DNA of 64,000 bases from Helianthus annuus (GCF_002127325.2 NC_035449.2:78840693-78904692), one strand, 5' to 3'; shown: positions 41,916 through 55,099, numbered from the stretch's first letter. Made by a program: numbers and translations. Notes: generated from the letters alone by a model not told the origin.

Positions 41916-44900
41916 TGTAACATTTGTGCTTGTAATCATTGTGAACAGTTCAGTTATCAATAGAATAATGTTATTTGATCCCAATGATTGTTTCATTGTG
42001 TTTTACATCTTTCGTGTTTTGACTTTTATTCAATTCCAAACTCTACATCGCTTTCTGGAGAGTTATACGCTAACTAGTGCGTAAACGTACTCAGTTTAAC
42101 GCGACAAATACTCCGGAACATCAACATATACTCAATGTACCTTAAATAACCTTTACATAACTTAAAAATAAGTTTTGAAGGCTCTGGTATAGCAAAAACA
42201 AGTTAATTCGCTTACAGGGACTAAACTTGACAAACTGCGAAAGTATGCCAATTTGAACTGTAACGAACATTCCGGAACATGTCCATAAGTTAAACATACC
42301 TTAAATATCCTTTGCATAGCTTAGAAATAGGCTTTGAGGGGTTTTGGTATGCTAAAATAAACTTTTGGGTCATTCAGGGACTAAAAGTGTCAAAAAGTGC
42401 ACAAGTTTGCACTTTTGCGCATAACTTACGTTCTGAATACATCCGGACATCCAAAAATTTATGTAAGCATCCTTATATTATGCCTTAGTGTTTGGCATGA
42501 GAAAAATCCATTCGTCGCGTCATTTGGATCGTCTTTTGTGCTTATGCGCATTCCGTCGTAATTAAGCGAACATCGCGATCGTACGGCCAAACGAACCGAC
42601 ATCCGACCTATTTTTGGGCATGTTTCATGTCCACAATGTTTAGGCATCATTTTAGGGCCTTAAAGATAACTTTACAGGTCTTAAAGGGGCTGGAAATAGC
42701 TAAAACACGCAACAGGGACCAAATACGTAAATTCTGCAAGTGGTGCAGATCAGACGGGGCTAGGCGACCCGCGTAAGACCTGCACCCACTTTCACGCGGG
42801 CCGCGTGAACATGTCTGACAGCAGATTCTGCATTTAATGCAGAATCTGGCCTTTCGTTCGATCAAAGGGCGATGCCTTTTCACCCAAATGAAGGGCCAAG
42901 GGTCAAGTACACTGAATCTAACCCCTGGACACATGTACGCACGAGATCAAAGCACGTTATTCGATAAAACGATCCTAACGGTTCCACTTTTCCTATAAAT
43001 ACCCCCCCCCTTTTGTGTAAAAACCCACAAATCAGATCTAAATGCTCTAAGTTGATGCTTTTGCTTCATACCTGAGCTATTGGATCTTGATTAGCACTCG
43101 GGGACCCTCCATAAGTCTTCTTTCGCTCTTTTATTCGCTTTTCGAGTCCGAAAGTCAACGTTTTGTTGACTTTCTGCATTGACCAGCCTATGGTCGATGC
43201 GAAGTTCATGGAACTTCATAACGTGAGCGTGATCACGATGGTTATGGTCCATAGTGACCATCCCTACTGATCACCACGTTATCTAGGCTCAGTGACGAGT
43301 CGTAGTTTCGGCCAAAATGTGCATTCTTGCATGTTTTGTAACCAAACTACTCGTGGGCATCAAAGCCGTTTGTTTTGATGTCAAACCTGTTTCTAAACTT
43401 AGTTAAGCATGTTCTAACATGCTTAGCTCGTCACTTTTAGTTTAGTGCTTATATAGGGTCGTAAGGTAAGCGAACTAAACCATCGCTTATGCTTTCGAAC
43501 CCGACCCATTTGGTCGGTCATTAGGACCTGACCAAACACATTAGGTAACCATAGCTATAACCTTCCGAGGTTATACCTTGTGGTCACGATGTTAGGCGTT
43601 CCAGACGCGTTCTACGCGAGCGACGCGTTAGGGTAGCGTAAGCTACCTAAACGGGTCGTGATGGACCGTAAGCACTTAGGTTAAGTTTCATTTTAGTATG
43701 TAGGCTTTGTTAAACCATATTACACGAGTCTCCATACTCGTTTGGTTTACGAACCCGCGTACTATCCGATCCTTCCGATTTGGTCCGGTATATTAACATA
43801 GCTACCTATTAGGTGCCGTTTGATATCCCGTGACCTCTAGCATTATCTGGTTATTACACAAGAACTCCAAAGCAATCTCAGGTGAGTACATAGAACCCCA
43901 TCTTTTACTGTTTTCCAAACTGTTTTGGGGTGAAACACATGTGCCTATCTGTTACTTTCATGCTTTCCATGTTTTCACATCGTATATCTGCTATGCTCAT
44001 TAGTACATTATAGTACATGATTTCACTACATTTTATGCTATGTATGCCCATTGTGTGCGTACTTAGTACATTGATTTACATAACGTTTTTGATGCATATG
44101 CTTACTCAGCATATGGGCACATCGATTTACATGAACATTTCTGTTGCATATGTTTACTCAGCATATGGACACATTGATTTACATGAACATTTCTGTTGCA
44201 TATGTTTACTCAGCATATGGACACATTGATTTACATAAACATTTCTGTTGCATATGTTTACTCAGCATATGGACACATTGATTTACATGAACATTTCTGC
44301 TGCATATGTTTACTTAGCATACTTAGCACATTGTTTACATCACATGCCTTCATTTTGCTATGACATTTGGTTTGTTTAACATGGGACAATACATTCATTA
44401 ACATTGATCACGCCGTTCGTTAGTAGGTAGTGGTACCATAGGAATTGACAACTCCCATTCCTGAAGTCCTGGGTTTGATAGGACTGGAAGGAATGACCGA
44501 ATTCGATATACATAACTTAGATAAACCTTTAATTTGTTTAAGGGTTTATCGCCACAGTCTCAAGGCTTGGATGTATGCATAGTTTACAATACCACATAAA
44601 TGTTAATATCAATAGAGCATGCATTTCCCGCAGAACATAACGCTGATTTAAACCACGTTTTACTTCAACGACTTGTTTTGTGCATATGGTTTAAGTTGAT
44701 ACATTTCGCTTACCATACATGATACATTTTGGGATTTCACATTACATGATTTACATTGAACATAAACACGTCGACATTGACATATACGTTTGGTGGTTAC
44801 ATTTGAACATAAACATTTGACATGGTTTACAATAACACTTGACATTTAGGTTATACATGAACAATTTACATGGTGGATTGGTTTGGGTAAATGGTTTGAG

Positions 44901-45554
44901 TAACGTGGAGTATGCAATATGATGCAAACATGGTGGATACGCCGCTGGTACTTCCTATATATAAATGTTTGTATAATATTACATATCTTAGCGTTATCTA
45001 AATCATTTCAGTTTAAACATATAACATTTTATACAAATAACATACTTTTCATAAAACATCATCTTACAAAACAACTTATCATATTCAACTCATTTTACTT
45101 GGTTACTCGTTTAACCTTGCACTTATCTATATATATCATCTGATGTTATCGTTTTTCAAATGATTTACAAAGCAAGACAAAGTACAAGGTTCATGACTGA
45201 CTGTTATTAAACATTCTTTAAACTCAAGTCATGAATCACATTTTCACAAAACCTATGTATCTCACAGGCATTTTTATGCTGACGTACCTACTTTCACATG
45301 TGTTTTCAGGAGTTGTTCCATAAGACGTTGATCACAATACTAGGGCGGACCTGTGCCTTAGAGCCTAACAATGAAGATAGGCTAGCATAAATATGTTATG
45401 AACTTGGTATTTCTTGTTTTGAAACAATGTACTACTCTTGTTTATAAATAAAATACAACATGTATGCCATGGTTATGAAACAATTAATTCTGTTCACAAC
45501 ACTCCCCGACGTTTTCCGCCGCGGTTGCATGTTATACGCGGTCGGGGTGTGACA
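41916..45554 (+). repeat. 3' LTR of the young Tekay element, 3639 bp
   Basis: Almost identical to 33107-36746 along its entire length. Followed by CGAAC. Confidence 0.95.
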
Positions 45555-46607
45555 CGAACCGATCATGAAACGATAGAGCGTTTCATCTACCCTGTCTCCA
45601 GTGAGATCTGGGTTTATCCCATGATTCGTTGCTAAAGGGGTTGACGCTGGAGTAGATCCTGACATCCCAAATTTCTCTAAGATGTCATGAACATACTTTG
45701 TCTGGTGTATGAAAATTCCCTCAGGTAGTTGATCAACTTGAAGTCCCAAGAAGAATTTCATCTCCCCCATCGATGACATTTCAAACTTTTGCTTCATAAC
45801 TTTTTCAAAGTCTTTGCACAAATTTTCATTTGTTGACCCAAATATTATGTCGTCTACGTATATCTGAACTATCAGAAGATGTCCGTCGACCTCTTTGGTG
45901 AAGAGAGTGGCATCCACTTTTCCACCAATGAAGCTGTTGGCTAGCAGGTGTTGAGACAATGTCTCGTACCAAGCTCTCGGGGCCTGGTGTAAACCATACA
46001 GCGCTTTGTCTAGCAAGTAGACCTTGTCTTTGTGGATTGGGTCGGTGAAGCCCGGTGGCTGTCCGACATATACCTCCTCTTTTACCTTCCCATAGAGAAA
46101 CGCCGATTTCACATCTAGCTGATATACTTTGAAATTTTTCCAAGATGCAAATGCCAGGAAGATTCTGATTGCTTCTAGTCTAGCCACAGGAGCATACACT
46201 TCAGTGAAATCTATACCCTCCTGCTGACTGAAACCCTGGACTACGAGTCGAGCTTTGTTTCGAATAATAACCCCTCGATCATCCCTCTTACACTTAAACA
46301 CCCACTTGGTGTTGATCTTCCTGTGACCATCAGGCAAGTCTACTAACTTCCACACTCCTAACTTCTCAAATTGACTTAACTCTTCTTGCATAGCATTGAC
46401 CCAAGAATCTTCAGTTAGCTCCTCTTTGTATGTTCGCGGTTCGATCTGCCAAATAAAACAACTTAGTGAAAACTCAGTTTGCAAAGGTGCTACTGTAGAA
46501 TAAAAACAAGTAAGCCCTTGATCAATTTGTTGTCTAGTGCGGACGCCTGATTGTAATTCTCCAATAATTAGCTCCTCTGGATGGTATGAAAGAGTTCTTG
46601 GCATCAC
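45555..46607 (-). pseudogene. Copia reverse transcriptase (N-terminal and catalytic part)
   Basis: The minus-strand frame has the Copia order: [88 protein letters not shown], then the catalytic YVDDIIFGS and FFLGLQ. It is cut at FMIGS by the Tekay element, and the homologous continuation is at 33106. The catalytic aspartates are retained. The upstream boundary with integrase contains a frame change (46607-46779). Confidence 0.9.
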
Positions 46608-48333
46608 CTCGCCTGGAACATCTACCTCGCCCTCCAGATTCGTAATATTCTGATTTGCACCTTGTTCACTGACTGGACTTGTTTGACTTGAAATCTGGAT
46701 CTGCTCCCCCTCAGAATCTGAATCACCATGATCAAATACTGGTCTGTTCTCAGATTCTTGATTATCATTCTCAACCGTCTAATTATTATGAGCAACTTCA
46801 TTTTGTTGAATATCATCATGTTCTCCAGCATTGCTTGGACCTGCTTCATCATCATTTGAAGTTTGTCGTAGTCGCCTTGAATACTCCGTTGGGAACCTTT
46901 TCTGCAATGACTCATACTCTCTCAGAATATCCAGCTCGTCAAAGAAATCTTGTTCTTCTTCTTCTTCTTCTTCCATGTCAAACGAATCCCATAATTTGTC
47001 GTAATTAAAACGCCATGAATCTCCTGGATTCTGTGGTGGCATTGTATAGCCTTGACATTCAACATTGTGAACTTCAATAATCCGCTTCAAACTAGGAACG
47101 AATACTCGTCGTAATGGACTTGAATACCCAATGAATATTCCCTCAATACTTTTCGGACCAAACTTTCCAAAAGGCTCTAGAACAGTACAGGGTGACCCAA
47201 AAGGTTCAAGATACTTCAGATTTGGTTTGCGGTTATTGTTCAACTCAAAGCATGTTTTGTTGAATTTCTTGACACTGAGAACTATGTTGAGAGTATAGCA
47301 AGCAGCCAGAACTACTTCTGCCCAAAAATTTATCGGTAGCTTTGAATCAACAAGCATTGTTCTAGCCATTTCGATTAGTGTCCTGTTTTTGCGTTCTGCG
47401 AGTCCATTCTGCTGTGGAGTGTATGGAGCACTAAACTCTTGCAATATACCTCTTTCTTCACAAAATTCTTCCATATTGTTGTTCTTGAATTCAGTACCAT
47501 TATCACTCCTGATTCTCCTTATCCGTGTCTGGTACAGATTTTTCATCTTCTTGAAAAGCGTCATCAAACGATCAAACGTCTCATCTTTTGACTTCAGAAA
47601 TAATACCCAAGAAAATCTTGAATAATCTTCTGTGACTACAAGACAATAGAGATCTCCTGTAATACTTTTGACATTCACAGGACCAAACAGATCCATGTGT
47701 AGTCTCTCTAAAGGTCTCGAGATTGAGTTTTCTTTCTTCCTGGGATGAGATTTCTTCTTTTGCTTCCCTTTGATGCAGCTAATGCACTCCCCCTCAAGAT
47801 GAAAACCTTTCACATGAACACCAGTAACTAAGTCGTTATGCACCAGGTGATTCATTTTTCGTAGGTGAATATGGCCCACTTTCGATGCCACAATTGTGAT
47901 TCTTTCTCCGTTGTTCTTGACATAAAACAGTGAGCCTGACCCGTGGTTGTAGTAGCTACGCTCATGTCCAACACGTACAGATCATTGACTCTTGGTGCTC
48001 TCATGATAATCCATTCTTCAGGGATAACAAATTCTGGTTTCAAGATCAAACATTCTTTGTCAGTAAAGTGAGTGGTATACATTCTATCACAAATCCGAGA
48101 GATACTCAGAAGATTGTTCTCAAGCTCGGCGATGTAATTCACTCTTTCAAACGTAACAATCCCATTGGATAACGTTCCTCTCCAATAATCCTACCACCTT
48201 GATTTCCTGCGAAACCCACATAACCTCCATTAAAGTTTCTAACATCGTAGAGCAGGGTCGTCTTCCCTGTCATGTGCCGAGAAGCTCCACTATCCATAAT
48301 CCATCGTGAAACGGATCTTGGAAGCTCCTGCAC
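46608..48333 (-). pseudogene. Copia protease and integrase, with frame changes
   Basis: The protease piece at 48139-48333 has the active-site motif WIMDSGASRHMTG. The next block (47852-48142) covers the end of protease and the pre-integrase region (LWHRK). The block at 46779-47891 carries the rest of the integrase zinc finger (HNDLV, then CISCIKG) and the D, D, E core (HMDLFGPV, RSDNGTEFKN, then QQNGLAERKNRTLIEMAR). An acidic run of seven glutamates lies in its C-terminal tail. The blocks lie in different frames, so at least two indels separate them. Catalytic residues survive. Confidence 0.85.
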
Positions 48334-48346
48334 AAATCAAACAAAC

Positions 48347-51300
48347 TTAGTTAGATTTGGATGCCACCCAAGCCTCCTTCGACTCAGGTAGCTGAATGTT
48401 TACAACTGTGGTTTTGGTGTACAATTTTGGAAAATTTTTATCATTCACTTTCAAACTTTCTTCAGACCCAACCTCAACTTCTTTGTATAAGAAAAATTTG
48501 TCTTTTTGAAGTTGACCAGATGGTTGGTCTTTCTTTGGAACAACCTTCTTTTCAGAAACCTTAGACTCATGTTTTTCAAGTTTCACATAATAATCCAAAG
48601 GAACAGTCATCTTTACCGGTGTGGTAGAAGACGATTGTTTTTCCGACCCTGAAACCTTTGGTTTTGGAGCACTTGTTTTCTTTTCAACCACTTTTGGCTT
48701 CCATGTTTGTGGAGATGACGCAACCCGTTTATAAAACTTGTCATTTTTAGTTACCACATTTTTAACAGGTTCAGTTTTGACTTTGATGTTGTCATTTTTC
48801 AAAACCTTTTTCTCAACATCCAATGGAACCTTGCTCTTTTCAACAACTTTCTTCTTCTGAATCTCAACAGTTTCAGACTTAGGCTTCAAGTTGGTACACT
48901 TTAGTGCAATATGCCCAACTTGATTACATTTGAAGCATGTACGAGTATCAACTACCCAACTTGTACCTTCAGTCTGAGGCTGTGAGGCCTTTTTCTCAAA
49001 AAATTCTTGATTTGTCTTTGAAAAGATTTCCGATTCTTGCTCGGAATGAGAACTCGAGCTTTTCACAAACACTTTCTTTTCAACAAACTTTCTGTTTTGA
49101 AAATTCTTTTTTTGATAATTCTTACCACCCTGATAACCACCCGACCATCTATTTTGATTGTTGTTATAAAAACGTGGTGGAACAACAAGTTTCTTATAGT
49201 AAGATTTATCTTTTTGAAAGTTTAATTCTCTTTTGGCATGTTTCAACCCTTCAAGTTCTGACACGTCTATCTCAATCAACTTGAAAACTTTCCTCAGTTT
49301 GCCAACATTCACATTCTCAATTGGAAAATCACAATCCGAATACAACTTATCAGATCCTGCCATCTTGTACATCACAAGATTTGGTTCGTCATTTAAGTTG
49401 TCTTTGGATTTAGACTTTGGAATGTACTTATCAAGAAAGCATTCATCATCCTCAGTAGTGTCACTGTCAGATTTTAGAACATTTTCAGCCATGCTTTTAA
49501 CAATTTCAGATTGGACACCATCCTCATCGGACGATGAAGTGAATGTGACATCAATTGTGTCCGGAAGTTTCACTTCATTAACATATTCATCATTAACCAA
49601 CCCTGAATGTTTCTTTGAATAATTGTTTAATACTGGTGGTGGAACTGATGATACCCCACCCCTGTTCCATCCGAAAAGACATCTTCGCCTACTTTGTTTT
49701 TCCCGATGGGTTTGGGAACAATGTGTTGCAAAACAAAGCTTGCGGAGTTGTAACTGGTTAATTTTGGATTAATGCGCTCATTTTCAATTTTAGCTTCTTA
49801 GAATTGAAGCTTCAACTTAGCAATTTCATCCAGTTGCTGGTTGATTAACACTTCTTTCACTCTAAGAACACCTGTCAGTTGAAGATTTTCTTTGTCTGTC
49901 TTACCATTTCTTTCATCAGAATCTTTAACCGTTCGTTTTAGCTTTTGAAAATTTTCTGAGATTCGACGATTTTCAAGAATCAATTTTTCATTTTCTTTTC
50001 TAATTCTTTCTACGTCAATTTTATCGTCTTCAATTTTCTTAGTTAATTCTTTTAGTTTGTCATTCGAAGCTTTCAACAACTTATCCCGGTTCAAGATCTG
50101 ATCTTCAGCACTTCTGACTCTACCAGTCAGTTCTTCAACCTTCTTACCACTAAGGTAAGCAACTGTACTACAAACTTTGCACTCTTTCATGCAATTTTTG
50201 CAGTTGTTCTCAGATTTAGCATTCTTACCTGACTCATGTGTATCATTTGAACTGACCTTGTTTTTGGACTCAGTTCCAGAACCAGAAACTACCTCTAGTT
50301 CTTTTGCAGCAAGAACCTTGTCAGCCATCTTCTTCAAGTTTTCAGCGGTGAGTTCTTGTGACGTATCAATGATTCCATCATCAATCTTCTTTGGCTGCAG
50401 TTCTTTTTCTTTCTCTTTCTCTTTCTCATCAGATTCTCCTCCTCCCCACCATTCTCTCTATCTGGCTTCTTCTTCATCAGCAATCTGTTTGGTGAGAACT
50501 TCAATATCAACAATATCTGGATCCACAGCTATGTTTCCATTTGGATCAAGATAACATTCTCTATCAGGATCCCATTGCCTTGCTTTCTTTGCTTCCATCC
50601 ACGTACGATAGAGTTTGCTTTTCATGAAATGAGCTGTTTCCCTCCTGTTCACATACTTCACTTTTTCAGTTCTATTATCCTTAAATGGAACAATCTTTGC
50701 TGCTATAAAAGCATAACCAATTGCGTCTTCCTCGGGCAAAACATCACTCCAATCATAACCTTCATCGTCATGGAAAACTGCAAGTGCCCTAGATTTTTCT
50801 TTGGGTGCCTCCTCTATCTGCTTCATCCTGGGAGGTTCTGATTTATTCTGATGATAAATCGCTCTTTTGTAATAATCCTCTCGAAAAGGATTTGCAGTAT
50901 CATCAGTGTAAGCATTCTGCACTCACGCTTAAAGTGACCTTTCTATTTACATTTAAAGCATGTCACTTTTGATTTGTCAAAACCTAACTTGGTAGAAGGT
51001 CCACCAATAGATTGTCTTCCAGTAATCTCCATGAATCGCTGTGCTCTTCTCACTACACTCGCCATACACCACCTTATATCAATCAATTCCATCTCCTCAG
51101 GATCGATTTGATCGTAATCTTCCTTTGTCAGGTTGGTGTTGCCGATCTTTCCTGCAACGAGACTTTCGTACGATTCAAACGCAGACGCTAAAAACACCAT
51201 CTGTTGTTTTGCAAATTCTTCACTGAAATTTTGACCATTTTTCAAATCCACAGCAATGTTGCATTGAAATAGATTCTTTGAAGCAGATTGATGTGAAGTA

Positions 51301-52213
51301 CTTGACGAAGAACCACCATGATAGCCACTGCTAGGAGTTTCTTGATTCATTGTGTTTGAGCATTCTGCTGAAAAAGCTGTCTTTGGAGATGCAGTCTTTG
51401 GGATCATGCTGCCTCTGTAATACAACTCCACATTCTGCTGATAACATGTGTTGTTGACTTTATTGGATTTTTGATCTCCAATTCATGGCTTTCCAGTCTT
51501 TCTATAAGCAGATCGACCTTCAAATCAGCCGGCTTTATCGTATTCTTCAGCATCAATGCAAAATACCGCCAGTCTTACTCATTCGGTAATGCATCAAACA
51601 ATTTGTCTACCAGCTCTTCTTGAGTGTAAATGATGTCATGTCTAGCAAGCTCCATCTTCAGATGCCCGAATCTCTCAATAATCTTGGAAACAGACTCGTT
51701 CTTTAAACAACCAAACAAATCAAACTCTTTTCGTAACAGTTTCTTTTTGTTCTTAACTATTTCAGCACTACCAATACATTTTATTTTTAATTTTTCCCAA
51801 AGATCTCTAGAATCTTTGTACTCGATCAGTGCGATAATATCATCTTGGACCGATTGGCGAAGTAGAGCAATACACTTTTGTTCAGCAACATATCTTTCAA
51901 TTTGATTTTCTTCCAAGTTTTCATAATCATCTCTCCCCATATCAAAGACATTTTTCAAACTTCTCCAACTGGGATAAGCAAACGCTTTAAGCCATTCTTC
52001 GAATCTTGTAGCCCACCTATTGTAATCTTCAATAGCCATCAACTTGGGCGGCTTGTTGTATGTTCCATACGCACTTTCTACATTCATAGCATCTGAAAGA
52101 ATTTTCTTTGCACTCGGTGTTGGTGTAGTCTCATTTGTGTTAGTTGATGTGCCATCTCCCGAACCACTGGTGAATGCAAACATGTCACTAAATGGATTCA
52201 TAAAATCATCCAT
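48347..52213 (-). pseudogene. Large Sirevirus-type gag, broken into several frames
   Basis: The start is ATG at 52213 (MDDFMNPFSDMFAF). The first block (to 51575) has the Copia gag/UBN2 core: YNRWATRFEEWLKAF, RDLWEKLK, then MELARHDIIYTQEELVDKLF. Later blocks are 50943-51431 (ending at a zinc knuckle, VTCFKCK), 50458-50922, 49798-50337 (KEN-rich coiled coil) and 48347-49600 (lysine-rich, with CCHC CFKCNQVGHIALKC). Very long gags with a coiled coil and basic tail are typical of the Sirevirus lineage. The blocks use different frames and stops, so no intact gag is made. Confidence 0.8.
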
Positions 52214-52269
52214 CTTTCAAGTACCTGAAACAGTTAACAAACACTTAGAAAAATTTTTGAACTTTTTGA

Positions 52270-52590
52270 AAAATTGCACTTTCAAACGGAATTAGTTCAC
52301 GCGGAATTGTGATTTCAAACGAAATCACAATTCAAACGAAATCAAGGTCTTTCAAACGAAATCACCACACACAACCTGATTCCACGCGAAATTACCAAAC
52401 AGATCTAATTTCGTGCGAAATTAGATTATTTTCAAACGAAATTAGCCAACAGGATCTAATTCTGTGCGGAATTAGTTCTCTTTCAAGCAAGATTAAGTAC
52501 AATATGGTTAATTCCGCGCGGAATTAAGATATCTGTTCAAACGAGATTATGATGACGTCATTATTCTCGAATCTGTTTTCAAGCGGAATT
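52270..52590. repeat. Palindrome-rich leader of the Copia element
   Basis: Half and full sites of the ATTCCGYGCGGAAT and TTCAAACGAAAT types recur at least ten times between the 5' LTR and gag (for example TAATTCCGCGCGGAATTA near 52509-52526). Confidence 0.8.
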
Positions 52591-52781
52591 ACAAGTTTTG
52601 TCCAATTTTGATCAAATTTAAGTTCAATACTTTCAAGGATTAGTTAAAAATATGTTTCGCTTGATATATGTGAATTTCAGGCCATTTCAACTGTTAAATT
52701 TTGTTCAAATCAGAAAAGAATGAGTAGAAGTGAAAGAATCCGATGAAATCAATCTCAATTGGTATGAACTCCTCGTCCTGA

Positions 52782-52793
52782 GCTCTGATACCA
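52782..52793 (-). promoter_or_regulatory. Primer-binding site of the Copia element
   Basis: The minus strand reads TGGTATCAGAGC two bases after the 5' LTR, complementary to the 3' end of tRNA-iMet. Confidence 0.85.
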
Positions 52794-52795
52794 CT

Positions 52796-53246
52796 TATTG
52801 GATCGTCGTGTGACCCTAACGAGTCAATCCGATGAGTTCAGCATCAAATACAAAGGCGGAATCAATGTAAATGATGTAAAACAGCTTGTTTCTTTCTAAT
52901 TATCTTCTTATATTGATTTCCTGAGCTTTTTACAATTCAGATAACAATCCGGCAGCACCTCGGCTCTCAAACTGTAATTCCGTATGAAATGAAACAGGGA
53001 CAACAGGTATTTATAGGGGACGTAATTCCGTAAGAAACTGTTGAAGCAGAATCACATGTTCATGCGGAATTACTTAATTCCGTGCGGAATTACTTAATTC
53101 CGTGCGGAATTAGTAATTCCGTGTGAAACACTTAATTTCGTACGGAATTACCCTAAAACACAGTTTCTCGATTTTCGTGCCCTGATCTATCTAGTACATT
53201 ACAAGACTCAATAAAGACGAAGTTAACAGACATCCATGCATCAACA
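52796..53246 (-). repeat. 5' LTR of the Copia element, 451 bp
   Basis: Same ends as 30287-30743. It differs mainly in the palindrome region, where one CTTAATTCCGTGCGGAATTA unit is duplicated and another stretch is lost. Followed by AGTGA. Confidence 0.9.
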
Positions 53247-53262
53247 AGTGAACTCTTTGCAG

Positions 53263-54613
53263 GGCTAACTGACCCTTATGTAAAGGGTCAACTTGGTGCT
53301 TACAGATTTCGAACCAAAACACAAAGGAAAACACTATCTCCAAAATGGCAAGAATAATTCAAGATCCCAATTACTACATGGGAATCACCCAATCTTCTAA
53401 TCATACAAGTCCATAACAAAGATCACTTTATCGAGGACCTCCTAGGGTTCGTTATCTTCTTTATCAAACTCGTATCACATATCTAATCTTGGTGCTTATA
53501 TAACTTCCATTTTTTGTGTTAGTGACTGTTCTATAAAGATCAACGATCTTAGAGATGGCCAGAGACACGACATGTGGTTACCTCTTCAAAACATCAAAAC
53601 AGGAAGATTACATATCACGATACAAGTAATCGAAGTTGACACGAAGGTAACCGAACACAGCTATGTGACGCCGATGCATCAGCAAATGAGTTGAGCGAAG
53701 ATTGTCCCGCAAGTAACCCATCCCAGAAAGAAATTCGGCCCGGTCCAGTGGCGGATGACTTTGAACCTATTGACATTGAAGGTCAACGAGCGACTGGCAT
53801 ATGGGTTCACCATCCGGCCACAGGAGTCCCGCAATTTTGGGAGCCCTGAAAGGGAAAACCCGGGTACGAAAAGGTAGCGAGTCAGTAGGTAGTAGCACAA
53901 AATCGGGATCGTTTCCAGATGATTTTAATTTCTCCGACGACAGCCTTGATGGTAGTAACAAAATAAGTGCAAGAAACTGGGTCAGGTGAGGGTTAAGTAA
54001 GATTGGGTTAGCATTGAACTGAACCCTTAAAACGAATAATGATCGACTTAAAGGTTTTAAGAAAACGGACACCGATAACAACTGGGAACCGCAGTCTCCA
54101 TCTCCATGCCAAAACGTCAGGGCGGTTAATGAAAACGGGGTCACGGTTAACTTGATCATGGAAGAAAACATATTGTCACTGGGTCAGGACCCGAAACTGG
54201 ATAGAAGTGGACTCGAAAGCGCAAACAACGGGAAAGTGAAAGATCTAGTGAAACGTGTTCTGAAACGCGCTGGAAACTCTGCTCGATTTATGAAACACGT
54301 GTTTTCAGGTAAAGAGTCTAGAATGAGGAGAGATGCTGACATGGCGGTCGAATCGGATTCTTCGTTTGATGGTTCGATTCCATCCCTTGTTTATGGAGAA
54401 GTGAGTCCGCGTGTCACTGAGGGGACGGTTGATGAAGATGATGATATGGAGGAATTTGTTAACAGTTTACAAGGGGATAATGAAACACCTATTGATAACA
54501 ATCATGAAATCCCATTAGTCCCCAATAAAAGCGCCCTCAAGACGAATTGCCAAGTAAACATAACAAACTCAACACCATTTGATGTCAACGAGAACAACAC
54601 ACACCTATCCTAG
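53263..54613 (+). pseudogene. NTMC2T6: C2-domain protein fragment, NTMC2T6 (At1g53590)-like
   Basis: Exon 53263-53445 follows TTTGCAG: LTDPYVKGQLGAYRF, RTKTQRKTLSPKWQ and TWESPNLLIIQVHNKDHF, the Ca2+-binding-loop half of a C2 domain. Exon 53523-53646 gives DLRDGQRHDMWLPLQNIKTG and LHITIQVIEVD, its last strands. Downstream are FEPIDIEGQ, TGIWVHHP and, at 54080-54613, a tail with NVRAVNENGVTVNL and KVKDLVKRVLKRAGNSARF. This order fits plant NTMC2T6 proteins (membrane anchor, SMP lipid-binding domain, C2), thought to act at membrane contacts. The anchor and SMP exons are absent. A stop follows PKWQE, another follows FWEP, and frame changes occur near 53650, 53848 and 53990. The Copia element sits 11 bp before the first acceptor. 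Confidence 0.75.
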
Positions 54614-55099
54614 ACATGTAAAAACCTCTATAGTGATATATTGGATCAATAACCCTACCTATAGTCCTTTAGACTTATTTATTTGGGTTCATTTTTCATA
54701 ATACGTTCATTTTAATTATTTAATAAATGTTGCACATCTGTGCTTACACAATCAGATGTCCCTTGGTTTGAAACCCAGCAAGGGTAGAATTATTTCCAAC
54801 TTTTTAAACTAGCTAGGCAATAAATAAGTAGAGTAAATTATGTTATTTTTGTATTTTTTTTTCAATAATCTTTTTTTTATCATCCCAGATGCCAGCAATA
54901 CTTCAAAGAAGAGACGCGGGGAATGATAGGGGCGTCAGACACCTTCTGTACAGCTGCCCAGTAGGAAAAAAGACGCGCCTGCAGTCCGCAGTGCAGCAAA
55001 CCACATTGTGAACGAAAATATATTTTGTGCAACTTATGTAACTAACACAATTAGAGTTAGTAACCTAAGTAGCAACCATAACAAATGTACAAAATCTTG
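54614..55099 (+). other. 3' flank of the C2 fragment, with a possible tiny last exon
   Basis: AT-rich DNA. After TTTTTATCATCCCAG a short frame (about 54889-54927) reads DASNTSKKRRGE and then stops; it may be the last C2-gene exon. The rest shows no gene. Confidence 0.35.

Larger units (their letters stand above)
33107..45554 (+). mobile_element. Young Ty3/Gypsy Tekay chromovirus, 12.45 kb, target duplication CGAAC
   Basis: The LTRs are 33107-36746 and 41916-45554. The duplication CGAAC lies at 33102-33106 and 45555-45559. It sits inside the Copia reverse transcriptase. gag-pol is nearly complete, with one frameshift. I find only about a dozen differences between the 3.64-kb LTRs by eye, so it is by far the youngest datable insertion here. 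Confidence 0.95.
30287..53246 (-). mobile_element. Sirevirus-like Ty1/Copia retrotransposon (about 10.5 kb), interrupted by a Tekay element
   Basis: On the minus strand the 5' LTR is 52796-53246 and the 3' LTR 30287-30743, with target duplication AGTGA at 30282-30286 and 53247-53251. The order from the right is primer site, large gag, protease, integrase, reverse transcriptase, [Tekay insertion], RNase H, 1.6-kb non-coding 3' region, purine tract, LTR. Integrase before reverse transcriptase defines Copia. The large CCHC gag, repeated purine tracts and clustered palindromes in LTR and leader are Sirevirus hallmarks. Gag and pol carry several frameshifts, so it is defective apart from the insertion. 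Confidence 0.9.

Noticed and set aside
45432..45554. Extension of the Copia reverse-transcriptase frame leftwards
   Set aside because: This part is Tekay LTR sequence read by chance in the same frame. True Copia sequence ends at 45555.
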